Shown here: positions 49,717-60,450 of the stretch, in pieces
How positions within the stretch are numbered: position 1 is the first letter of the stretch
Layout: each line of letters starts with the position of its first letter
DNA from: Clostridia bacterium
GTDB lineage: Bacteria > Bacillota > Clostridia > Peptostreptococcales > Acidaminobacteraceae
Reading direction: 5' to 3'
DNA length: 64,000 nucleotides
Assembly (NCBI GenBank): GCA_016938815.1
Contig: JAFGTX010000066.1
Location: 1-64,000, forward strand
The notes under the pieces: generated by a model
The model's database searches: none
Told to the model about the DNA's origin: nothing
Seen by the model: only the letters and a program-made list of their open reading frames with translations
Translations under genes and position numbers: made by a program

Positions 49717-51919
49717 TCCAACTCACCTTCTCTAAAGAAATCGATGGCGTCTCTCGCGTAACCGCACCCTCATAGCGCACACCGTTTCCATCCATTACAA
49801 TAATCTTCACCTGCATCAAGCCATGATGCTCACAAAATGCCATCCTAGCAACGATATCATCACCATGCTTTTTAATCCATATCTTCGTATCAAAACCCTG
49901 CTCATGTTTATAAGCCTTTGTTGAACCATCATCGTCGTAAAGCGACATCTCTATGCCGTCGCACAGAAAACCTACAACCGTCATGGTTTCTGCATTGATC
50001 GCGCCAACTGTATCGGCCACTGCACCTAATGCAAGCGCCTGATTCGGACGTATAAAAAGCGCTATCTCCTCAAGGGCTACGTCAATATATCGGTCACCCT
50101 GTTTCACAACCCGTAAATTACTCACTTCTTTGCTGCTGCTCGTCCATAGCAACATATCTTCAGGCAGATAAACCATTCTACCACTTCTGTTTTGTTTATA
50201 AATTGGCGCAATCATCAAACTGTCGCCAATCAGCAATTGGTCCTCAATTTCTCTGACACGTACATCCTTGTCATATGCCATGATCAGGTTTGCACTGTAT
50301 GGCACCCTTTTCTTAACCGCTTTCATATAGCTCGAATACAAATAAGGTATCAGGGCATAACGCAAACCAATCACGTTACGTAAGGTTGCTGTCGTCTCTT
50401 CATCAAAAGCATATGGCTCCTGATCACGTGTACCCATGGCAGCATGGTTTCGATAAAGCGGCGTAAAGATACTCAATTGGTTCCAACGAATCATCAGTTC
50501 ACTATCCGCATCGTGCTGAAATCCACCTGTATCTGCGCCAGCATACATGAACCCGCACATATTCAAAGCAGGCAACATCTTCATGGTCAATTCGACGTGC
50601 TCCCACCAAGAGCCGTTATCACCCATCCAAATGCCGCCATAGCGGTGCATGCCGATATAAGACGCTCTTGAAAAAAGCAGAAAACGCTTATCCGGGTCGA
50701 TTTTTTCAAGTCCTTGATAGGCCGATCGGGTCATGTTGTAACCATATAGATTATGCACCTTATCATGACGCACAAGGGTGTCACCCACCCGGTGGTAAAA
50801 GCTCTTATAATCCGCCATGCTATTCGCCAAGCCACGCACTTCACCCGTCAGTTCAAAAAAGCTATAAATATCCAAAGCTTTCTCCTTTGACTTTTCAACA
50901 TGGGCATAAAAGGCCTTCAGCCTTTCCGGCGTATAGAAAATAGCGGGTTCGTTCATATCGTTCCAAAAACCTTCAATGCCATGGCGCGTCAGTACCTCGT
51001 ATTTGTCACCAAACCACTGCCGCGTATCATCGTTCAGAAAGTCCGGAAAGTGAACCAAGCCCGGCCAAACTGCAGCAACAAAAGGCAGACCCTTTTCATC
51101 TACACAAAAGTGATTACCCCTAATACCCTCTTCATAAACGTCGTATCCCGACTCAATTTTCACGCCCGCATCTATGATGGGTACCAACTTGAAATCCAGA
51201 TCCCGCAGCTCCCTAACAAAATTTTCAAAGGTCGGGAATTTTTCGTCACAAATCGTAAAGTCTTTAAAACGCTCCATGTAGTCGATATCCAAGTAAATGG
51301 CATCACATGGAATATCCGCCGCACGCATAGCCTTCGCTACCCTGCGGATATCATCAGCCGTTTCATAACTCCAACGACACTGCTGATAGCCAAAGCCCCA
51401 TTTCGGCGGTACGTAGCCTTCACCGATCAAGGATAAGAATTTATGCACGACCGCTTTTAACGAGTCTCCTTGAATCTCGTAAATGTCAAAATCCACGCCC
51501 TGAATGACCATATTGAATATGTTTTTGTCTTCAAAGCCAACGTCAAATAGGATTTCACCCGGAAAATCGATGAAATAGCCCCTCGTCTTTTCACCTAAAA
51601 TAACGAAAAAGTTATGCGCGCCATAAAGTGACTCTTTGCTAGGCAAATGATTGGGTTCATCAGAACAGAAGGATACCAGCTTTGAACCCCTTTTATCTAG
51701 GCCTTTCATTGTCTCGCCAAATCCAAGCACCATATCCGACTTCTCAAAATGATAGATTAAGCGAGTTGTCTCTACTTCAATCACGGCATCAAACGCCGAT
51801 AGTTCTTCAAGTCTCTTTGGCGACCTCTTGATACTGTCTTCTAATTCAATAATCGCGCCTGTCTCAATAGGCATTCCCTGTCTATAATAAAATATTGTAG
51901 TCTCCATTGATCTCTCCAA
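49706..51919 (-). CDS. GH31 family alpha-glucosidase
   Basis: GFWNDMNEPAIF, LFSRASYIGMHRYGGIWMGDNGSWWEH. Confidence 0.95.
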   Translation of the reverse strand: MERSMETTIFYYRQGMPIETGAIIELEDSIKRSPKRLEELSAFDAVIEVETTRLIYHFEKSDMVLGFGETMKGLDKRGSKLVSFCSDEPNHLPSKESLYGAHNFFVILGEKTRGYFIDFPGEILFDVGFEDKNIFNMVIQGVDFDIYEIQGDSLKAVVHKFLSLIGEGYVPPKWGFGYQQCRWSYETADDIRRVAKAMRAADIPCDAIYLDIDYMERFKDFTICDEKFPTFENFVRELRDLDFKLVPIIDAGVKIESGYDVYEEGIRGNHFCVDEKGLPFVAAVWPGLVHFPDFLNDDTRQWFGDKYEVLTRHGIEGFWNDMNEPAIFYTPERLKAFYAHVEKSKEKALDIYSFFELTGEVRGLANSMADYKSFYHRVGDTLVRHDKVHNLYGYNMTRSAYQGLEKIDPDKRFLLFSRASYIGMHRYGGIWMGDNGSWWEHVELTMKMLPALNMCGFMYAGADTGGFQHDADSELMIRWNQLSIFTPLYRNHAAMGTRDQEPYAFDEETTATLRNVIGLRYALIPYLYSSYMKAVKKRVPYSANLIMAYDKDVRVREIEDQLLIGDSLMIAPIYKQNRSGRMVYLPEDMLLWTSSSKEVSNLRVVKQGDRYIDVALEEIALFIRPNQALALGAVADTVGAINAETMTVVGFLCDGIEMSLYDDDGSTKAYKHEQGFDTKIWIKKHGDDIVARMAFCEHHGLMQVKIIVMDGNGVRYEGAVTRETPSISLEKVSWNGK

Positions 51920-52741
51920 TTATTTGATTGAACCTTGCGTCACACCTTTGACGATGTGCTTTTGCATGAAAATATAGAATATGACAATTGGAATCATTGC
52001 GATGACAAGGCCCGGCAAAGCAAGGAACCATTTCTTAGAATACTGTCCAAAGAAATAGAACATTCTAAGAGGAATCGTATGCCACTCCGGCTTGTTGATG
52101 ACCAGCTGTGGTAAGAGGAAGTCATTCCATATCCACATGGCATTCAGAATACTGACCGTCACCGTAATTGGCTTAAGCAGAGGAAATACGATATACCAAA
52201 ACACTTGGAAGGTATTGCAGCCGTCAATAACCGCCGCCTCCTCCAGTTCCTTGGGTATCCCCTTGATAAAGCCATGATAAAGGATAATCGATAAACTGGA
52301 CCCGAAGCCAAGGTACATAAATACCAAGCCTACAGGATGTAGCATATTCAACTTGCCCATTAAGTTGATGAGCGGCAGCATCACGGACTGAAAAGGAATC
52401 AACATCGCCGCTGCAAAGACCATAAATAACACGCCGCTGAATTTCGATTTTGATCGAACCAACATCCAAGCCGCCATAGATGCGAATATGATGATGATGA
52501 CCGTTGCTGAAACCGTGATGGCCAGCGAGTTGATAAAGGATCGAACAAAGCGCAATTCTTCGAAGGCCTGAATGTAATTCTCTGGCCTAAAGTACTCCCC
52601 AAAAGGCAATCCCAGAGCATCTATGACAATACCCTTTTGAGATTTAAAGGAGTTTGTAACCACAATATAGAGTGGAGACATGAAGAGTAAGACGAGTAAA
52701 CCGCCAAACCCCAGCAGTGAATTTCTTTTAAGCTTTTCCAT
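51920..52741 (-). CDS. Carbohydrate ABC transporter permease (MalG-like)
   Basis: EELEEAAVIDGCNTFQVFWYIVFPLLKP. Confidence 0.95.
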   Translation of the reverse strand: MEKLKRNSLLGFGGLLVLLFMSPLYIVVTNSFKSQKGIVIDALGLPFGEYFRPENYIQAFEELRFVRSFINSLAITVSATVIIIIFASMAAWMLVRSKSKFSGVLFMVFAAAMLIPFQSVMLPLINLMGKLNMLHPVGLVFMYLGFGSSLSIILYHGFIKGIPKELEEAAVIDGCNTFQVFWYIVFPLLKPITVTVSILNAMWIWNDFLLPQLVINKPEWHTIPLRMFYFFGQYSKKWFLALPGLVIAMIPIVIFYIFMQKHIVKGVTQGSIK

Positions 52742-53607
52742 TACATCTCCACCTCCCTTTTCTTGCTATAGTACATTTGTGTCAAAGTGATGACCGATAC
52801 GGTAATCAAAAATATAACCGCCTTGGCCTGAGCTACGCCCATATTGTTAAATACAAATGCCGTATTGTAGATGTTCATCGCCAGCATTTCCGTCGTATGT
52901 GCCGGATCACCGCCCGTTAACGATAAGTTCTGGTCGTATAATTTAAATGAATTGGAAAGGGTCAGGAAAAGACCTACCGTAAATGCTGGTGCCACCAGTG
53001 GCATCGTGATATGACGCAATCTTTGAAGCGCGTTGGCCCCATCAATTCTGGACGCTTCGATCAGAGATTCCGGAATGTTTTGTAGTGCCGCCACGTAAAT
53101 GACCATCATATAGCCCGACATCTGCCACGACATGAGTATCGCGAGACCCCAAAAACCCGTGGATGTCGTCGATAACCAACCTTGAAAAAATTCCCATCCC
53201 ATTTCTTTGCCAATATAACCAAAAGCCTTAATGAAAATGAACTGCCATACAAAGCCCAGTATCAATCCGCCGATTAAATTCGGCATAAAGAATACACTTC
53301 TTAGAAGTCCACTGAACTTCTCGACCTTGGTGACAAAAAGAGCAAGCCCAAAGCCAATCGCATTGATGAGTACGACGGAAACCGCTGCAAATTTTGCCGT
53401 GAAAGTGAAAGCGTTTAAAAAGTCTTCATCACCGCGGAACACCTCCAGATAATTTGAAAAGCCAACCCAGTTTGCATTGTTGTTGATGCCGTTCCAATCA
53501 GTGAAGGAAAAATATATTCCTAGAATCATTGGAATAACAACGACTAAAAGAAATGCAAAGAGGATCGGTCCCACAAATATACCAAACCACATTTTAGAAT
53601 GCTTCAT
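52741..53607 (-). CDS. Carbohydrate ABC transporter permease (MalF-like)
   Basis: PESLIEASRIDGANALQRLRHITMPLV. Confidence 0.95.
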   Translation of the reverse strand: MKHSKMWFGIFVGPILFAFLLVVVIPMILGIYFSFTDWNGINNNANWVGFSNYLEVFRGDEDFLNAFTFTAKFAAVSVVLINAIGFGLALFVTKVEKFSGLLRSVFFMPNLIGGLILGFVWQFIFIKAFGYIGKEMGWEFFQGWLSTTSTGFWGLAILMSWQMSGYMMVIYVAALQNIPESLIEASRIDGANALQRLRHITMPLVAPAFTVGLFLTLSNSFKLYDQNLSLTGGDPAHTTEMLAMNIYNTAFVFNNMGVAQAKAVIFLITVSVITLTQMYYSKKREVEM

Positions 53608-53632
53608 ATGGTTTTCCTCCTAAATATTGATA

Positions 53633-53654
53633 TAGGGGGGATTCCTCCCCCCTA
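53633..53654 (-). other. Intercistronic GC stem-loop between the binding-protein and permease genes
   Basis: TAGGGGGG-loop-CCCCCCTA, 8-bp perfect stem, no U-run. Confidence 0.8.
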
Positions 53655-53681
53655 GAAATAAACTTACTATCTAATGATGTC

Positions 53682-55061
53682 TTATTGTCTCAGTTCTGCC
53701 CATTTTTCAACAGAAGTATCTACAAGCTCTTCCCAAGTGATATCGCCGGCAAGGTATTTCTGAATTTCTGTTCCTAACACTTCCATACCCCATCCCGTTG
53801 GATAGCCCATGAATACCCATGGCATCGTTTTGCCTTCATTGGCATATTTCATGATGTCTCTTCCAAGCGGATCTTTTGGCTCAAGTCCGTCATAGCCTTT
53901 TAAAGGTGGAATGAAGAAGAATTTATTCACGATATAGTCTTTACCTTCATCCGATGTGTACAACCAGTTAATAAAATCTTTTGATGCCGCTTTGTCTGCG
54001 TCGCTTGAATTAGAGTTGATTGCCCAGTGCATTGGTACGCCAACTGGGATAGAATCTTCTTTAACACCTTTCACTGGGAAAGGTAGGAAACCTAAATTAG
54101 CCGCAACGTTTTCGTCGATGGCGTTTACGCCACCATATACCCAGTTACCTTGTTGGATGATTGCCACTCTTTCAATTGCAAGGCCTTCATCTACTTGTGT
54201 CGCATAATCCACAGCATTTAAATTACCTTTTTTAGCTGCAGATGGGGAATAGTCCGCTTGTAAGTCGATAATCGCTTTATACGCTTCGTTGTACTTGAAT
54301 TCAAAGGACTTCGCTGCAAATGCATCTAATGAACTTGTCAATTCTTGTGAAATCGCTGCGTTTGAAGCATGAAGTCCAGTTACCCAAGTTTCTTTTGCAG
54401 GGTAATCGAATACCGCTTCAAGCAGTGGGTATTTGTCTTTCAATTCACCAGCTTTGATTTTTTGGTCAAGGGTCTTAACCGCTCCCTCTAAAGTAGCAAA
54501 ATCATTAATGGCTGCTGGGTCAATCCCCGCATCTGCGAAGATATTTTTGTTGTATACAAAACCGTAACCTTCGATGTTGAAAGGCAACGCGTAAACTTTA
54601 CCGTCTACAGTGGCGCCTGAAAGAATGCCTTCTAGCGCTAAGTCAACCCAAGGTTGATCTGATAGGTCTTCTAACTTGCCCATCCAGTCTTCGATGTCCT
54701 GAGGTCCACCCACATTATAAATATCAGGCTCGCTACCCGATTGGAACTTCGCCTTAAGTGCCGCACCATAATCGTCACCGCCGCCTACAGTTTGAATATT
54801 AACTTTTACGTTTGGATGTGAAGCCATATAAGCATCTGCTGCATTTTCCAATTCTTCAGCAATCTCTACTTTAAACTGAAAAATGTCCACTTCTGCCGCT
54901 TCAAGTTCCGGTGTTGCTTGCGCAGGCGCTTCAGTCGCTGTCTCTGTAGCTGGTTCTGTAGCTGGTGCTGCCTCTTCCTTCGGTGAACAGCCCGTCAAAC
55001 CAACTGTCGCTAACATCGCCATTAACAATGTTGCAGATACAAACTTTTTAAAATTGAACAT
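53682..55061 (-). CDS. Sugar ABC transporter substrate-binding lipoprotein
   Basis: Lipobox LTGC; ExtSBP_1 fold features. Confidence 0.93.
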   Translation of the reverse strand: MFNFKKFVSATLLMAMLATVGLTGCSPKEEAAPATEPATETATEAPAQATPELEAAEVDIFQFKVEIAEELENAADAYMASHPNVKVNIQTVGGGDDYGAALKAKFQSGSEPDIYNVGGPQDIEDWMGKLEDLSDQPWVDLALEGILSGATVDGKVYALPFNIEGYGFVYNKNIFADAGIDPAAINDFATLEGAVKTLDQKIKAGELKDKYPLLEAVFDYPAKETWVTGLHASNAAISQELTSSLDAFAAKSFEFKYNEAYKAIIDLQADYSPSAAKKGNLNAVDYATQVDEGLAIERVAIIQQGNWVYGGVNAIDENVAANLGFLPFPVKGVKEDSIPVGVPMHWAINSNSSDADKAASKDFINWLYTSDEGKDYIVNKFFFIPPLKGYDGLEPKDPLGRDIMKYANEGKTMPWVFMGYPTGWGMEVLGTEIQKYLAGDITWEELVDTSVEKWAELRQ

Positions 55062-55073
55062 AATAATCCTCCC

Positions 55074-56174
55074 TTATAAACTTATATTCTCTTCTGTGCT
55101 ATAATCAAATATGTGACACTTGTCCATATCCATCTGGAAAATCTGCTCACGACCTACGCGTAAATCTTTGGAGTCCAATGAGTCAATTCTCGACGTGAAT
55201 CGGTTACCCAGTACATCAAAGTGAATGTAACTTTCATTGCCCATGTGTTCAAGCACTTGGATTGTACCTTTGACTGTGTCATTTGATTCTTCGGCTCCAA
55301 GGTTTATATATTCTGGCCGACAGCCAAACCAAACCTTCTTGCCTACATAATCCATAATTTTCTTCGCCTTGTCCTCTGGTAAAGCGAGTTCAATCCCCCC
55401 TATCTTTATATGAAGACTCTCTTTATTATCAATGACTTCACCCTCTAATAAATTCATAGACGGTGACCCAATAAAACCTGCTACAAATTTGTTCTGTGGT
55501 GCATGATACAAATTCAACGGTGTATCTACTTGCATAATCTTACCCAAATTCATGACACAAATTCGGTCACCCATCGTCATGGCTTCCACTTGATCATGGG
55601 TAACATAAATCATTGTCGTGCCAATCTTCTGGTGCAATTGTGATAATTGTACACGCATATTAACTCTGAGTTTCGCATCCAGATTAGAGAGTGGTTCGTC
55701 AAATAAGAAAACTTCTGGATTCCTAACAATCGCCCTGCCAACAGCAACACGCTGTCTTTGACCGCCTGACAATTGCTTTGGTTTTCTGTCCAGCACTGAC
55801 TCCAACTCTAAAATAGTCGCAGCCTCTTCTACCCGTTTCTTAATTTCAGACTTATCCATTTTCTTCATTTTCAAAGAAAAGGCCATATTATCGAAAACAC
55901 TCATGTGAGGGTATAGCGCGTAATTCTGAAAAACCATCGCAATGCCTCTGTCTTTAGGCTGAACGTCGTTCACGACGCGATCACCGATGACAATACTGCC
56001 TCTTGAAATTTCTTCAAGTCCTGCAATCATCCGCAGTGTCGTCGATTTTGCGCATCCAGATGGTCCGACAAACACCATGAATTCCCCGTCTTTAATCTCA
56101 AGATCAATCCCATGTACGGCTTGAAATCCGTTGGGATAGACTTTCTCAAGACCTTTAATGCTTACTTTGGACAT
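55074..56174 (-). CDS. Sugar ABC transporter ATPase (MsmX/UgpC/MalK type)
   Basis: [37 protein letters not shown]-terminal TOBE. Confidence 0.95.
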   Translation of the reverse strand: MSKVSIKGLEKVYPNGFQAVHGIDLEIKDGEFMVFVGPSGCAKSTTLRMIAGLEEISRGSIVIGDRVVNDVQPKDRGIAMVFQNYALYPHMSVFDNMAFSLKMKKMDKSEIKKRVEEAATILELESVLDRKPKQLSGGQRQRVAVGRAIVRNPEVFLFDEPLSNLDAKLRVNMRVQLSQLHQKIGTTMIYVTHDQVEAMTMGDRICVMNLGKIMQVDTPLNLYHAPQNKFVAGFIGSPSMNLLEGEVIDNKESLHIKIGGIELALPEDKAKKIMDYVGKKVWFGCRPEYINLGAEESNDTVKGTIQVLEHMGNESYIHFDVLGNRFTSRIDSLDSKDLRVGREQIFQMDMDKCHIFDYSTEENISL

Positions 56175-57205
56175 GCTTCGCCTCCTACCCTTCTCAATGA
56201 TTCTCTGTGTAAAAATTTTGTATCAAACAGAATCTGTCTATGGACGCCATCGTTATTGAGAACATCAAACAAGATTTCGACACTCATAATCCCCATTTCT
56301 TCCACCGGCTGCATGACGGTTGAAATAGACGGCATAAAATACTCGGCAAACTCAATACCGTCAAAGCCGACAATCGACAATTCTTCCGGCACCTTGATGC
56401 CCCTTTCCATCGCCGCTCTAGCCGCACCAACCGCCATTAAATCCGTACTGACGAAAACCGCTGTCATATCCAGTTGCTTGTCTAGCAGTCTCTGCATGGC
56501 CTTATAACCTGTTTCGAAGGTATAATCCCCCGCTTCCACCAACTCTGGATCATAGGGAATGTCACAGCTGTCCAGCGCGCGTTTATAACCCGTCATCCTA
56601 TATTGGCACACGCTGAAATCATCCTCACGCAAACGAATCATACCAATGCGCCTATGACCGCAGCAAATAATCTCTTTGACCGCCAATTCGGCAGCAATGG
56701 CATCATCTATATTGACGGACGAAAAGACATTTTCATCCCCTGAATACCTTACCATGGTTGAACAAAGAACCATCGGCGTCTCTAGCGCCGCAATCTGCTT
56801 TGTATCGATATCTTCAAAATCACCACCAAGACAAATCAGTCCTGTCAGCTTCTTCTCTTTTATCAGTTCAATCGCCACTTCACTATCGTTGGTGGCATCT
56901 TTGGAGTTATAATGCAAAATCATGGAATAATCATGACGCGCAATCTCTTCTTCAATGGCACGCACTACCTTAGAAAAAAAAGGATTGTAAATACCCTTCA
57001 CCAATACGCCAATATTTTTCGAGACAGAACGCTTTAGGTTTCTAGCGCTATTGTTAGGGATGTAATTGTATTCTTTGATGACCTGTAGCACTTTTTCTCG
57101 CGTTTCTTTTTTCACATCCGTATGATCGTTGAGAACACGTGAAACTGTGCTGATGCCAACGCCTGAAAGTCTTGCAATGTCTTTTATATTTACATTCTGT
57201 TTCAT
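56162..57205 (-). CDS. LacI family transcriptional regulator
   Basis: [22 protein letters not shown]; start MKQNVNI with RBS. Confidence 0.95.
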   Translation of the reverse strand: MKQNVNIKDIARLSGVGISTVSRVLNDHTDVKKETREKVLQVIKEYNYIPNNSARNLKRSVSKNIGVLVKGIYNPFFSKVVRAIEEEIARHDYSMILHYNSKDATNDSEVAIELIKEKKLTGLICLGGDFEDIDTKQIAALETPMVLCSTMVRYSGDENVFSSVNIDDAIAAELAVKEIICCGHRRIGMIRLREDDFSVCQYRMTGYKRALDSCDIPYDPELVEAGDYTFETGYKAMQRLLDKQLDMTAVFVSTDLMAVGAARAAMERGIKVPEELSIVGFDGIEFAEYFMPSISTVMQPVEEMGIMSVEILFDVLNNDGVHRQILFDTKFLHRESLRRVGGEACPK

Positions 57206-57224
57206 TGTTTCTCCGCCTTCCTCT

Positions 57225-57248
57225 GTTTCCGGTAACGTTACCGGAAAC
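57225..57248. promoter_or_regulatory. LacI-family operator
   Basis: 24-bp perfect palindrome GTTTCCGGTAACGTTACCGGAAAC upstream of lacI. Confidence 0.8.
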
Positions 57249-57329
57249 GTTTTCATAAGTATTATATCACTAATATTTCGAAAATTGCAAACGTTTTTTC
57301 CCTTTAAGAATTCTCGGAAAATAGAAAAA

Positions 57330-57378
57330 CGCCCTTAACATTTGGCGTAGTCATGACTCACCAAGTTAAAAGCGTTTT
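57330..57378 (-). terminator. Intrinsic terminator of the TetR-MFP-RND operon
   Basis: Long imperfect stem AAAACGC..TTAAC..TTGG / CCAA..GTTAA..GCGTTTT. Confidence 0.65.
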
Positions 57379-57384
57379 ATTTTT

Positions 57385-60300
57385 TTAACAACTCTGTCTT
57401 CTTTTTTCAATATAGCTTTCAAATAAACTGTACATCACCGGGATAACAACCAATGTTAAAAAGGTTGAGATTGCTAATCCTGACATAAGGGATACTGCCA
57501 TCGGAGCAAAGAGATCACTGCCTGAAAGTGCCAATGGCAGTAGACCTAAAATGGTCGTCATCGAACTTAAGATGATGGCGTTGAAGCGTTTGTTCACAGC
57601 ATCAATACAGGCCTCATCGATGGTATCTCCCTGTTTTCTCGCATCATTGATGTATTCGATGAGCAAAATGCCGTTTTTCACGACCAAGCCGATCAGAGCA
57701 ATAATACCCAGTACGGCAGTAAAGGATAGCGGTTGTCTAAAGAGCAGCAAGCCCAAGATGGAACCGATAAGCGACAGTGGGATGGTCATCAGAATAATCA
57801 AAGCCTGCATAAAAGAATTGAACTGTACAATCAAAATGACAAATATGAGGAAAATTGCGCCGCCAGCCAAGGTGCCTGCTGCACCGAAATATTTTTTCAC
57901 TTGTTCTCGCTCGCCGTCAAAAGTCACTTTTACACCAGTCGTATCAATCGTTGGCAGTATACTTTCTTCGATGTAGTTTTCTATATCGACAGGACTCATG
58001 CCCGGTTTTTCAATCCCATAGATGTGTACGGCCTCTTCACGCTCGTAGTTATTGATCACATCCTGCTTTTTACTGTACCCTATGCTGGCAAACTGTCTAA
58101 GCGGAATCTTCATGTCCGTCAAGGATGATTTGATAGACATATTCAACAAATCATCTTCCGACTGAGCATTTGATTTCAAGTTCACCGCATACTCCTTGCC
58201 TTCTTTCCGAAATACCGTTGCATCCTTGCCGTAGAGGGCGATATTGATTTGACTTTGAACATCGTAAGTAGTAATGCCCATGCTGGAAGCGATGGCATCG
58301 TCCACATCCAGATTCATCTGATACGTGAGGGGGTTCTTATCGCTATAGACATTGGCAAGTTCCTCTATGCCGTTCATGCGATCTTCTAAAGCATTCACCA
58401 CTTCACTAATGCGTTCAAACTGTTTTCCAGAAACCCTTACGATGACTTTGGCATCCTGTGGTTCTGCATTTTCCAGCAACTTCACTTTGGCAGAACCCTT
58501 GGCAATAGAACTGTCCAATTTTTTCTGCAAGAAATCCTTTAATTCCGTTTTGGTCTTAAAACGCTGATGCTCCGTTTCCAAATCGAAGTGACATACCAGT
58601 TGCGCATAGGATTTAGATGGCGTAGCCACCGGCATAGTCACGTAGAATTTAGGCATACCCGTACCAATCGCCACCGTGTGGCTGGTCAGCTCCGGCACCT
58701 CATTCATGACAGCCACGACTTCGTCTGCTAAAGCCTCCGTAAACTCGATGTCTCCAGCTTGCTCCGCATCGATATCAATATACAAAATATCCTTGTCCGC
58801 GTATGGGAAGAACTGTGAGGACAATAAAGGCACAACAAAAATGATGATGGCAAACAAAACACCAAAGGTTCCAAGGGTCAGTAAGCGTTTTTTCTTCAAT
58901 CCGCGATGCAGCATCTCTGAAAAGAAAGCCCTGAGTTTTGAACTTTTGACTTTCGAATCCTTGGATTTTTTAAAGAAGGTCACTGCCATTGCCGGCGTAA
59001 TGAACATGGCCACGATATAAGCCGCCAGCATGGAAATAATCAGCACCAACGGAATGGCCTTGATAAATTGTCCTGCGGCTCCTGGCAAACCTAATAAGGG
59101 CGAAAAAGCCGCAATGGTCGTCAGTGTCGCTGTGAAAATTGGAATTGCAGAGCTGCTGGTACCACCTACGGCAGCCTCTTCAAGCGATTCACCACCATCG
59201 TAACGCACCTGAACCGTATCACTGATGACGATGGCGTTATCCACCAGAATCCCCAGCGCAATAATCAATGCCGTCAAGGAAATCTGATGTATTTTAATGC
59301 CCATGAAATACATGACTCCGAAAGTCATGAGAATCGACAGTGGGATCGCTGCGGAAACGACGATAGCATTTCTGAATCCCAGACCGAAAAAGACGACGAT
59401 GATGACAAGAATGATCCCCGCAAGCAGGTTTCTCATAAATTCATTGGTGGAACTGGATACCGCATCCGGCTGATAAACAATCTCTTCTACAATCAAATCC
59501 TCCGGAAGTGATGATTTGACCGCATCAATCCGTTCGCGTACTTCCTTACCGATCAAGACCACATTTTTACTGTCTTGAAAATAGCCTGTCAAAAGTACCG
59601 CGTTATTGCCATTCTGTTTGAATTTTTCCGTACCGTCTTCCAGGCCCATGTAAATGTCTGCGACATCAGACAACTTGGTCACGACCCCCGTCTCTTTGGA
59701 AATACCGATAACGAGGTTTTCGATATCCGATACGGATTCGAAAATACCCGGTGTATTGAGCTTGATTTTGCCATCCGCTGTATCCAAATAACCGGATGGA
59801 ATTTCAATATTCTGCATGAGCAAATACCGATCCAAATCAGCAAGGGACATGCCCAACTGGTTCAGTTTTGCCATATCTATACTTACTTTGACTTCCTTTT
59901 TCAACTCGCCAACCACATTGAACTTAGAAACGCCGTCTACATCCATGAGGGCGTCTTTAAACTGTTCGCCAAAGGATGCCAGCTGCTCATAGGAATAATT
60001 CTCTCCCGATAAGCTGATGACAATTCCTGCCGCCTCCGTCAAATCCGTTCTGATGTCACTTTGAAGCACGCCGCTTGGCAATTGTGACGTCACATCCGTC
60101 ATGGCGTTTCTGATATCCTGCATGGCCTTTTCACTGTCTGCTGTCGTTTCAAAATAAACGATGACTACGGATACGCTGTCTTGAGAAATGCTTTTAACAT
60201 AGTCAAAGCTATCCAACTCCGACATTTCATCTTCTATTTTCTTGGAAACCAGTTCGTTAACATCCTTAGGCGAGGCACCTGGATAGAGTGTGACGATCAT

Positions 60301-60438
60301 TGCAATCGGTGCAGAAACGTCTGGATTTTCCTGTCTTGGCAAAAGATAATAACCATAAATGCCAATAAAAGCGACGACGACAGCCAAAAACAAGGTGACC
60401 CGTCGCTCTTCTATCAATTTTCTAATGATTTTTTCCAT
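57385..60438 (-). CDS. RND efflux transporter permease
   Basis: GILVDNAIVISDTVQ, GLVVKNGILLIEYIN; AcrB-like. Confidence 0.95.
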   Translation of the reverse strand: MEKIIRKLIEERRVTLFLAVVVAFIGIYGYYLLPRQENPDVSAPIAMIVTLYPGASPKDVNELVSKKIEDEMSELDSFDYVKSISQDSVSVVIVYFETTADSEKAMQDIRNAMTDVTSQLPSGVLQSDIRTDLTEAAGIVISLSGENYSYEQLASFGEQFKDALMDVDGVSKFNVVGELKKEVKVSIDMAKLNQLGMSLADLDRYLLMQNIEIPSGYLDTADGKIKLNTPGIFESVSDIENLVIGISKETGVVTKLSDVADIYMGLEDGTEKFKQNGNNAVLLTGYFQDSKNVVLIGKEVRERIDAVKSSLPEDLIVEEIVYQPDAVSSSTNEFMRNLLAGIILVIIVVFFGLGFRNAIVVSAAIPLSILMTFGVMYFMGIKIHQISLTALIIALGILVDNAIVISDTVQVRYDGGESLEEAAVGGTSSSAIPIFTATLTTIAAFSPLLGLPGAAGQFIKAIPLVLIISMLAAYIVAMFITPAMAVTFFKKSKDSKVKSSKLRAFFSEMLHRGLKKKRLLTLGTFGVLFAIIIFVVPLLSSQFFPYADKDILYIDIDAEQAGDIEFTEALADEVVAVMNEVPELTSHTVAIGTGMPKFYVTMPVATPSKSYAQLVCHFDLETEHQRFKTKTELKDFLQKKLDSSIAKGSAKVKLLENAEPQDAKVIVRVSGKQFERISEVVNALEDRMNGIEELANVYSDKNPLTYQMNLDVDDAIASSMGITTYDVQSQINIALYGKDATVFRKEGKEYAVNLKSNAQSEDDLLNMSIKSSLTDMKIPLRQFASIGYSKKQDVINNYEREEAVHIYGIEKPGMSPVDIENYIEESILPTIDTTGVKVTFDGEREQVKKYFGAAGTLAGGAIFLIFVILIVQFNSFMQALIILMTIPLSLIGSILGLLLFRQPLSFTAVLGIIALIGLVVKNGILLIEYINDARKQGDTIDEACIDAVNKRFNAIILSSMTTILGLLPLALSGSDLFAPMAVSLMSGLAISTFLTLVVIPVMYSLFESYIEKRRQSC

Positions 60439-60450
60439 CGCTGTCCACCT

